From contig NC_088917.1 in assembly GCF_963576675.1 (NCBI RefSeq), positions 10,692,001-10,756,000 on the forward strand: a stretch of DNA of 64,000 nucleotides. Direction: 5' to 3'. The stretch is from Euphorbia lathyris. Its lineage: Eukaryota > Streptophyta > Magnoliopsida > Malpighiales > Euphorbiaceae. Positions 56,001 to 64,000 of the stretch are shown one piece after another (the first letter of the stretch is position 1; the number at the start of each line of letters is the position of its first letter). Under the pieces are notes generated by a model that saw nothing but the letters and a program-made list of their open reading frames with translations, made no database searches and had not been told where the DNA came from. Made by a program: the position numbers and the translations under genes.

Positions 56001-57401
56001 AAAGTAGCAATCCGTGTTCTAGCAGTATGGCACTTTTCAGGAACAGCTTAGCAGAACAACGTGAACATCATAATCCCGGTAGAGTTATATGCACAATAAA
56101 AAAGTTCGTTTTGGCTATAAAGTGGGCATATCAGATAAACATTAGCAAGAACTAGTTAAGATACCAAAAAACTTACGGGTATCTAGCATCGCCAACCTTC
56201 CCTGTGTACTGAACCTGCTGTCGTGTTCTGCGCATATCAGCAATTGTTTGCAAGGGATTTTGACGCCCGAGATTTCCCACAACACCAGAAATCCTTTCAT
56301 TTCTCTTATACTGATGTGACCATGCCCCAGTTGAGAATGCTCTTGTCAAACCATTGGAGATTATGGAAGCATCCAGATAATGTTCGACATATCGAATTTC
56401 CCTGTCTCCATCAAGGTCTCTCTGTAGAACTTTAGCCATGCGTCGCCTTGAATGTGCTAAGTGCACTCTTAGCTCTCTGTCAAGCAACTCACCAGCTAAC
56501 TCAAATCTTTTATTTCTAAAACTATCCCTGTTATCACATTTTCGTTTGCCGCAAAATGCCTGTAAGAGACACTTTACCATATAACCCAAAAATCGGGCTT
56601 TTTGTTTAGGGCTAGCAAGAGACGGAAACAGATAACTAAAGCAATCTTCACCTTCCGCTGGTGGAAATGTAGTCGCCTTTATTTTTTTAAGCACATAATC
56701 TGTAGAAACCTTCTGCCGGCGAAATCCGGCACATTGCATATCAGCATCATAAATTGAATTGAGCAAAAAATTCACAATGCCGGAATCATCGGTGCCATAA
56801 TCAATCAAATCAACAGCTTCTTTGTCCGATGCGACACCAAGTGCGAAGAACAATGTCCACAGAGGGAACACTGTTGACAAGAAATATACGGTAAGGCCTT
56901 TTTTTCCTACTCTAATAATCCCATCACTATCAGGAATATCTTCTAACCGAACAATTAATCTATGCCTTTTAATCTGTGACTTGTAGGAAACTGTCCAGTC
57001 TTGAATATTCGAAATCCAGAGCCTCTTCAAACAAATCTGCTCTTGTGCTATGAAAACCTGCAATGGATAAAAGAAGTATTAATCATATTCTTTGAATAGA
57101 AGAAACAATAAAAAGAACAGAATCAATCACAATGATCAATGTTACAGCAGATCAAATGAAGTTCTCGGTATAAACAAGAGCACAGTATGAGTTTAGCCAT
57201 ATAGATCACATACAAACACAACTGACATTGGTTGGTTACTTGAGAATCAAACCACAGAGATGCATTCCATTAGTACTACTTTATATTACATGGAAACGGA
57301 AACGGAAACCGAGAAGATATTTCTAAGAAATATAGGAAACGGGGAAACGTATAAATAATAAAATTATATGAATATATCTATCAATATTTAAACTTATAAG
57401 A

Positions 57402-57443
<42 letters not shown>

Positions 57444-59525
57444 TATATAAAGAATTACATACAAGTCACATAATAGTGTAAAAAAAAAGAGAATTTTTCA
57501 TTTTGAAAGCTTGAAGAAGATGATCTAGAAAATATTAGAGATCTAGTGAACATGTGATTAGCATTGATCCACTTCTAAAACACATTATATTACATCATAA
57601 GAAACGTGTTTCTAAATTTTAAAAAACGAGTTTCAAATTTAAATTACAGAAACGTGACCAGAAACATTTCTTATAAGTTACCAAGAGTTTTGGTATCCAA
57701 AACAAATACGAAAAAAGGTGAAATGCTTTAAAATCAAAGATTTCCGTGTAACATAGGTACTACTAGTCTACTACTGAATAAAGCTAAATCAAATGGTCAA
57801 GAACAAAAACAAAGATGAGAAAAATGAAAGAATGTTTCAACCAACATTGCACGGAAACTGGGAAACATTATTTCTAAAAAAACATAGCTACGAAACCGAA
57901 ACAGACATAAAACACGAAAAAGCTACTGAAGAGGAATTTAGAGCAACACAGGTTTCAACTTTGAACTTCAAACTCACCTTCTCTGCTCCCTTGATCAAAA
58001 AATAGCCTCCCTCATCATACTCACAGTCACCTCTCTCAGCAGTTTTCATCCAACAAAGATCAGACTTCACCATCACAGGGATGGTCCCAACTGTAACATC
58101 CCTGGTATCGCTGTATATAACCTCCTTGTCAATAAACTTTTTGTCTCTCCCAGTTTTGAACTTGTCAGTTGTAACAACTTTTTTAATGTACACCTGATAC
58201 ATCAGCAAAAACAAAGTCAGACACTAAAGAAACCTTGATCAAAGTAAACAGCATCACATACAATTCTTCTCATGTAAAAGGAATGAACTACAAAACCAGC
58301 CTTGGGGGCTGAACAGACATAGACTCCACGGATAAAACCGTGCAATGTCAGCACTAACATTTTATAGATGAAGTAATTTCATACTATACTAACTGCATAT
58401 CCAACAAAAGCCCATTTCCCATTAATTTGGTTTCATGTCTGCACCCCCTAAGCTCTAATTCCCGTTAATTTGCATTTAGGTGGAAGAGACATAGAACCAA
58501 TTTAACAGTAAATTGACTTCTGTTGAATCTAGTGTTAATGGAGTCTGAAATTGCTTCATCTACAAAACATTAGTGCTAACATTGTAGGGTTCCATAAATT
58601 GGGAACAGATATGTTCTCTTCTAGTAGGAGCGTCAAAATGGGTAATGGTGTTATGTAATCTATAAAGGGCAGCCCGGTGCACTAGGCATCCCCTTTAGCG
58701 AGGGTCCGGGGGGTGGTCCTACCACAATGGTGTATTGGGCAAGCCTTCCCCTGCAAATTTTTTGGCCCCTCTCGTTCCTAAGACTCGACCCATTGCGCCA
58801 TATACGATACAAATGACACATAGTCTCTGTAAATCATACTGACAGCCTATCCCCAAATAATCATAGGGCTAAAAAAGTTTCCAAAACTCCATAAAAATGT
58901 ACAAAAAATAAACCCTAACAAAGAAAGGGGCATGCATCAACACCAAATCCAAAAACACCTAGCAGAGACTCAAAAAGAAAAAGAAAAAGAAAAAATGTTC
59001 ACTCACCTCAACAGTAACATTCACTTTCATCTTGGCTGAATAAGTCATATTCTGAAGTCTAGCATGTCTGGGAAGCAAAGCGTGGTCCCTTTCATCAGCA
59101 CCGCTCCAAAAACTCGGTTTTTCAAGCGTAACCTTACCGAACTTCACACATGCATGTCTCCATTCACTTTCCCCTTTCTTCGAAGGATCATAACTCGGAT
59201 CTACATTCAAATCGCCATAAAATTCCAAGGTCTTTTGCAGACCATTACGAACGTAGTCGTTATAGGAATTGATTTGGTGACTGATCAACCCATTCTCTTT
59301 GAAAAACAAAATCGAAGCCTGTTTACAGAAATCTTTCAAAGACGCAGGACCTGAATCAGCCAAGGCGCGACCTAGGTTTTCCCAGACCTCCTCCTCAGAA
59401 TCATCATCGAAAGAATCATCGCCGGAATCTATGTCCATATCATCCCTTGAAATCTTTTCGCCCTTACTACTCGTTCCTTCTGTCATCATCACGTCTTCTT
59501 CTCCGGTTCCCATATCGTCCTCCAT
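53099..59525 (-). CDS. NRPD2: Second-largest subunit of RNA polymerases IV and V (NRPD2/NRPE2)
   Basis: Nuclear plant-specific subunit shared by Pol IV and Pol V, needed for 24-nt siRNA production and RNA-directed DNA methylation. Seven exons with GT-AG introns: 59525-59007, 58193-57978, 57057-56177, 55489-55198, 55062-54115, 53959-53688, 53600-53099; 3,630 nt, 1,209 aa (Arabidopsis about 1,172). Acidic N-terminus (1-55); RPB2-type lobe, protrusion and fork (Arg-Thr-Arg-Gln-Gln-Val, then His-Pro-Ser-His-Trp-Gly-Arg at 540-546); active-site Gly-Tyr-Asn-Gln-Glu-Asp-Ser at 828-834; [12 protein letters not shown] in exon 6; C-terminal zinc cysteines 1145, 1148, 1170, 1173. The linker after Gly-Ile-Ala-Cys is some 13 residues shorter than in Arabidopsis. 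The Arg-Gln-Gln-Val-x-Tyr-Thr-Gly pattern favours NRPD2 over Pol II NRPB2. An in-frame ATG at 59555 could add ten residues. All splice phases agree and no break is seen. Confidence 0.94.
55490..56176 (-). other. NRPD2 intron between exons 3 and 4
   Basis: 687 bp, AT-rich, no gene or clear repeat seen. Confidence 0.6.
57290..57760. repeat. Repeat-like sequence and TA microsatellite in NRPD2 intron
   Basis: In the intron between exons 2 and 3: GGAAACGGAAAC-type words, a long (TA)n tract at about 57407-57447, and TTTCCGTGTAACATAGGT at the right end. A similar GGAAAC...TTTCCGTGCAACATAG arrangement is at 3850-3990, and another related piece is at 57845-57930. Possibly copies of one dispersed repeat; class unknown. 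Confidence 0.4.
58665..58800 (+). mobile_element. Au-type SINE copy in NRPD2 intron 1
   Basis: GGGCAGCCCGGTGCACTAGG, then GCGAGGGTCCGGGG, CCACAATGGTGTATTGGGCAAGCC and a CCCTGCAAATTTTT block: the landmarks of the tRNA-derived Au SINE 5' half. The 3' part is diverged or truncated. It is antisense to NRPD2 and lies in its first intron (59006-58194). Confidence 0.75.
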
Positions 59526-59660
59526 TTCCGAGAACGTCTCCCGCCTCCACAACACTAAACTCAGTTCAAAATAAGTGGCAAGGAAATGTGATAAAAAGAG
59601 TGGGGTGTTAAAATGACTATCATGCCCTCGGGCCTTGGCTCTTGCAAATAGGTTTTGAAT

Positions 59661-60974
59661 TAGGGGTGTTCAACCGTGACCGAACCGAACCGAATACCAA
59701 ATTGCACTTAAGAATTAAAACCGAATCTAATCAAATAATATTAACAAACTGGTTTATATATTTATTAAATAAATTATTTTTATTTTTAGTTTATATTATA
59801 TTGTTACAATATTTATATTAAAAAAAAGCCACGAATCCATGAATAATATAAATTGAATGTATATAGAGTTATTCCTTATGTATTGAAAATCAATATTTAT
59901 GGCCCCGTTTGTTTGCGATAAACATGAAAAGATGAAAAATATAAACAAAACACGAAAACGTAAAAAACACAAAAACGTGAAAAATATGAAAACGTGAATA
60001 ATACGAAAAAGTAACAAAATGCGAAAAATAAAAAACGCGAAAAAAAAACGTGAAAAGGGGAAAACCCAAAAAACTAAACGTGAAAACACGAAAAAATGAA
60101 GAAAAAATGCAAAAAAACACAATAACGTTAATAATACGAGAAAACGTACAAAAAAAAAATAAAAATGTGAAAAAACATTTTTCGTGTTTTTAACATTTTT
60201 TTTTTTCATATTTTCGTGGTTTTCCACTTTTTTTCCATATTTGTAATATTTTTTTTACTTTTCGTGATTTTCGCATTTTTCCACTTTGTGTGTTTTTAAC
60301 AAAATTTCACATTTTTTTTGTGTGTTTTTTACGTTTTTAGTGGTTGGAAAATATTTTCCAGTGTTTTAGCCAAACACCGTAAAATATTTTCCAGTGTTGT
60401 TGCCAAATACAGAAAAATATTTTTTTTCCTACACAATATTTTCCCTGCATAAAATTTTTCAAAACACAATATTTTCCCCCAAACAAACGGAGCCTTAATT
60501 TTTATATAACTAAAAAAAATCAGTATTTAAGAAATACATGTTAATTACATTTAGTGGCCAGTGACCACTGTATAATAGAAATTAACTAAGAAAATCATTA
60601 CACACAAGTTATTATTGAAAATACTAAAGATAATAGTAGTAAATTTAAATCCGCTAAACAATGTCTTATTGTATAGATTTTTTTTTTTTTTTTTTTTTTG
60701 TAGAAAAGGATGTCTTATTGTATAAATAAATCTTATAAACTAATATATAATCTAAAATAATGGATTAAAAATAAACTATTGTATAATTAATTCCTATTTC
60801 GATCGGTTTGGTTAATTTAGTTATTTTATCATAAAAACCGAACCTATCAATATCACCGATATATTTCAAAATTTAAGACCGAAACTAAACTTAATAGATC
60901 GAAAAACCGAACCGAAAACCAAAATTCATCAGCTCGATTGGTTTTCGATCCGGTTCAGTTTTTGAACATCCCTA
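59661..60974. mobile_element. Outer MITE upstream of NRPD2
   Basis: The ends TAGGGGTGTTCAAC and, inverted, TAGGGATGTTCAAA are followed on both sides by CCGAACCG/CGGTT-rich sequence. Flanks TTTTGAAT (59653-59660) and CTTTGAAT (60975-60982) match at 7 of 8 bases, suggesting an hAT-type insertion. Another MITE is nested inside. Its left end is only about 135 bp from the NRPD2 start codon. Confidence 0.65.
59901..60494. mobile_element. Inner MITE with GGCCCCGTTTGTTTG ends
   Basis: Left end GGCCCCGTTTGTTTGCG; reverse complement of the right end GGCTCCGTTTGTTTGGGG. The interior consists of A-rich words of the AAAACGTGAAAA type on the left and their T-rich counterparts on the right, so the whole element can fold back. 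Long Phe-rich frames over this region are artefacts. Confidence 0.68.
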
Positions 60975-61035
60975 CTTTGAATGGGCTGAGTAATAAAAAA
61001 ACGGTTTTTGAACATCCCTACTTTGAATGGGCTCA
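60957..61035. repeat. Tandem duplication of MITE end plus flank
   Basis: GTTTTTGAACATCCCTACTT and the following TTGAATGGGCT occur at 60957 and again at 61004, a 47-bp period. The MITE end and its flank have been copied once. Confidence 0.7.
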
Positions 61036-61329
61036 ATTTATATGGCCTGACCCATTAAAAGATAGGAAATTTACAAAAAAAAAAAACGGTTTCATAAGGT
61101 CGGAAATAGGAAAAGATACTATTAGCGATATTTTGTTTCGGCCAACAGATACAAATTACTAAAGATGTAAAAAAAACTAGCCGAGAAATTCAAAAATTAA
61201 TCAAAACCGAACCAAAAAGTTGTTACTTGAACATGATGGACTAAATTATTCCAAAAACTGATGTCAAAATTGCAAAAATTAATATATATTGTTAGAAAAA
61301 AGGAAAAATTAATATATATATATATATAT
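61036..61329. other. AT-rich spacer
   Basis: No gene seen. Ends in the (TA)n tract (61303-61329) that borders the foldback element. Confidence 0.45.
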
Positions 61330-63060
61330 GATCTAGTGTGATAATAGGTCTAGGTGTGACAATGAGCTTATTGTGTGACATAACAAAACTACGTAGTTTT
61401 GATGATAATTGAAAATGGCAAGGTGACAAATTTGTAAATAAAAGGAAAGAGATGATAGAAAAAATTATTTTATTTTTTTTCTTTAAAATACATTTTTCCG
61501 ACATTCCTAATCTCGTTTTTCGAAATTTTTTATACTATTAGACTCGTCTAAATTAGACGGTCATTTTAAGATCCTTGAAGGTCAAGTAAAAAAAAAATCC
61601 GGTGAACGAAATCCGGGTGGGCGTTTTCTGGCGAGAAAAAAGTACCCAGAAAATTTTCAAAACATTCCAAAAAATGTAAAACATTATTTTGAGAAACTTT
61701 AATTCTTGGGTCGAAGTGGGATTTCTTACGGTTAAGTCCCAATAAAACTTGTTCCTTAATTTTATCCATCTTACATGTTTCAACAATTTGTTGGCTCAAA
61801 ACCGAAAGGAATCTCGCTTTGAGCTAAGAATTAAAGTTTCTTAAAATGATGTTTTACATATTTTGAAATTTTTTGATAATTTTCTGAACATATTTTTTTG
61901 TCCTACTTACATTGTTCCGACAGTGTACGAAATTGTTCCAAATCAGTGTACCATTTGTTCCAACATAATACTTATATTGTTCCAACAGAATAAATCAGCG
62001 TGCCAATTTTTCCAACAAAATAGTTATATTATTCCAACATAATAAATCAGTTTACCAATTGTTCCAAATCAATTTTATTATCTATGTCTTCAATTTTAAT
62101 TTTGTTTTTTTAGTATTTAATACAGTATCTTCAAATTTATATTAGTTATATTATTTAGAAAATAATTCTAATTCTTATATTCTTACAACAGAATAAATCT
62201 GTGTACCAATTGTTTCAAATCAGTGTATCAATTTTTCCAACAGAATAATTATATTGTTCCAACAAAATAGTTATATTGTTCCAACGGAATACTTATATTG
62301 TTTCAACAAAATTGTTATATTGTTCCAACAAAATATTGCAACACAGAGTGCTGAAAGGTAAGACCAAAAAGTTTTCAGAAAATTACTGAAAAATTTCAAA
62401 ATATGTAAAACATCATTTTAAGAAACTTTAATTCTTGGCTCAAAACGAGATTCCTTACGGTTTTGACCCTATGAATTGTTGAAGTATGTAAAATGGATAA
62501 AATTAAGGAAATTTTTTTATTGTGACTAAACCGTAATAAATCCTGCTTCGACCCAAAAATTAAAGTTTCTCAAAATAATATTTTATATTTTCTGGAAGTT
62601 TTTGAGAATTTTCTGGACATTTTATGTTTTCTCACCGGAAAACGTCCACCTAATCGCCGGATTCCGTTGATTTGGGACAAAACCGTAAGGAATCTCACTT
62701 TGAGTCAAGAATTAAAGTTTCTCAGAATGATGTTTTACATTTTTTGGAATTTTGTAAAAATTTTCTAGGCATTTTTTTGTCACAGAAAAACAAATCGCCG
62801 GATTCTGTTGACCATAATTTTTTTTACCCGAGCTTCTGGGATCTTAAAATGACCGTCTAATTAAGACGAGTTCAACGGTATAAAAGTTTTTGAAAAACGA
62901 GGTTGGAAAAATCAGAAAAATGCATTTTAAAGAAAAAAAATAAAACAAATTTCTCTTTCATTTTATTTACAAATTTGCCACTTCTCCTGGTTAATTACAA
63001 AATTGGTCCTTATCACACAATAAAGATTGTCACACCATGAGAAATGCGTCACACCAGATC
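61330..63060. mobile_element. Foldback element in a TA microsatellite
   Basis: The left arm begins GATCTAGTGTGATAATAGGT; the reverse complement of the right end begins GGATCTGGTGTGACGCATTT. The inverted similarity runs for about 400 bp through GACAAATTTGTAAATAAA, TTTAAAATRCATTTTTC and TAGACGGTCATTTTAAGATC. Shorter inverted blocks (AATTAAAGTTTCT...) recur inside at 61690-61870, 62380-62590 and 62690-62770. (TA)n tracts border both ends. No transposase was found. Confidence 0.75.
61911..62345. repeat. Degenerate tandem repeats of TTGTTCCAACA
   Basis: The loop of the foldback element is made of imperfect 20-40 bp repeats built from TTGTTCCAACARAATA and AATCAGTGTACCAATTG, more than ten copies of the TTCCAAC word. 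Confidence 0.7.
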
Positions 63061-63242
63061 CTATATATATATATATATATATAATTCACATAAATATATG
63101 TAAGCTTTATATATGTATATTTAATTTTAATACACTAGTGTTTGAGGGCGTAGGTCGTGGCTTGATCGAGCGAATTGACGAAGTTATTCGGTAAGCGGAA
63201 GAACAAGCAAGGGCCACTTGTTGCTGTCAAAATAACAGCAGG

Positions 63243-63795
63243 TTGGTGGCAACTCATTCTGCAGATCGTCCGGTGCAGTGGGAGCGGCCGGCGGACGGCT
63301 GGATAAAAATTAACAGCGATGGCGTGAGGGGCAGGGACCCGGGCTGGGCTACTTGTGGGGGGCTGGCACGCGACAGTCATGGAATCTGGAGTAAGGGTTA
63401 CTGCTGTAACCTGGGTATCTGTTCGGCCGAGTTATCTGAAATCTGGGGGCTGTTTTACGGGATTGAGCTAGTTCGAAGGATGGGATGGAGGAAGGTAGTC
63501 TTTGAAATGGATTCTCAGGTGGTCGTGGACGTGTTTAGAAAGGAAGGTACTCGGTCTTATCGGTATGATTGGTTGATTGAAGAATGTAGGAGACGCATTG
63601 GTTCGGATTGGGAAGTCAAAGTTGTTCATATCCTTCGTGAAGGAAATAGAGCAGCAGATTTTTTGGCAAATTTCGCAGGCACAATGAGCTTAGGGTATCA
63701 CGAGTGTGACATTCCCCCTGCATGCCTCATGGACATCATCAACACGGATAACTGCGGTTCTGGCATTATTAGAAGAGCTCGGGCGCCGTCCTAAG
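63243..63795 (+). pseudogene. LINE-type RNase H domain, 5'-truncated element
   Basis: About 183 codons of a plant RVT_3-type RNase H: Lys-Ile-Asn-Ser-Asp-Gly (first Asp), Ser-Ala-Glu-Leu-Ser-Glu (Glu), Glu-Met-Asp-Ser (second Asp) and Gly-Asn-Arg-Ala-Ala-Asp-Phe-Leu-Ala (last Asp). All four expected catalytic residues are present. This domain is the C-terminal end of plant L1-like LINE ORF2. The same frame continues upstream to about 63139 with a stop at 63178. After the stop come about 45 bases of 3' end, GGTTTAGGCCCTTCC and an A-rich tail, as in a LINE 3' end. No reverse transcriptase precedes it. A domesticated RNase H gene is less likely but not excluded. Confidence 0.7.
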
Positions 63796-63844
63796 CTCTT
63801 TGTGGTTGTTTTCGGGGTTTAGGCCCTTCCTACTATTCAAAAAA

Positions 63845-64000
63845 AAATTTAATTTTAAAATTAAAAATATGTTAAAATGTCTAGATATTTTTTAATTGAA
63901 TTTTAAATTTTAATATTTTAATATAATATTTTATTAATTATATATTAGTTTTAAAATGAATAATTCTAAGTAAAAAGTATTAATGATTAATTGATTCAAA
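63845..64000. other. AT-rich end of the window
   Basis: Nothing recognised beyond A/T-rich sequence following the LINE tail. Confidence 0.4.

Noticed and set aside
53099..59525. Assignment as the Pol II subunit NRPB2
   Set aside because: Shared core motifs exist, but the N-terminus, the linker after Gly-Ile-Ala-Cys and the C-terminus (ending in Cys) follow NRPD2/NRPE2.
59796..60227. Minus-strand Phe-rich frame of about 143 codons
   Set aside because: Translation of the A/T-rich fold-back interior of a MITE; no protein features beyond Phe repeats.

Overview
This is nuclear DNA of a flowering plant, probably a eudicot. The evidence is split genes with GT-AG introns, a plant WRKY factor, the plant-only Pol IV/Pol V subunit NRPD2, and dense plant-type LTR retrotransposons, Au-type SINEs and MITEs. 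Two host genes were recognised, both on the minus strand: a group I WRKY factor (WRKY32-like, core exons 1278-2760, probable first exon 4619-4753) and the second-largest subunit of RNA polymerases IV and V (NRPD2/NRPE2, 53099-59525, seven exons, about 1,209 aa).

Between them lies a nest of retrotransposons that can be unpacked by target-site duplications (TSDs). An old Ty3/gypsy element (5451-44279, TSD CTTAA) carries three insertions: a Sirevirus-like Ty1/copia element S1 (6453-28576, TSD CGTAG), a solo LTR (28959-30552, TSD ATCGA) and a non-autonomous Athila-type element A1 (31488-40931, TSD AGGCC). S1 is itself split by a young relative S2 (12906-23157, TSD GAGTG). A1 contains another solo LTR (34565-37543, TSD ACTGC). 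A second Athila-type element A2 (44779-48472, TSD CTTAT) sits inside a MITE just beyond the gypsy element. 48.5-52.5 kb holds several MITEs, a reversed LTR fragment of the gypsy family and a LINE tail. 59.6-63.9 kb holds nested MITEs upstream of NRPD2, a 1.7 kb foldback element inserted in a TA microsatellite, and a LINE RNase H end.

The most unusual observations are these. (1) S1 and S2 share an extra sense ORF between pol and the 3' LTR, conserved in protein although the two copies have diverged, and preceded in both by a TGACGT motif and a TATA box; the gypsy element has an antisense extra ORF with its own TATA box and G-box. (2) Three different Athila/gypsy-type LTRs each carry an array of short GC-rich palindromes just upstream of their TATA box, with a different palindrome in each. 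(3) S2 has nearly identical LTRs but has lost its reverse transcriptase. (4) The NRPD2 gene, whose product works in RNA-directed silencing of transposons, lies next to this nest and has MITEs starting about 135 bp upstream of its start codon.

All coordinates, splice sites and identities were read by eye; no alignment or database search was run.
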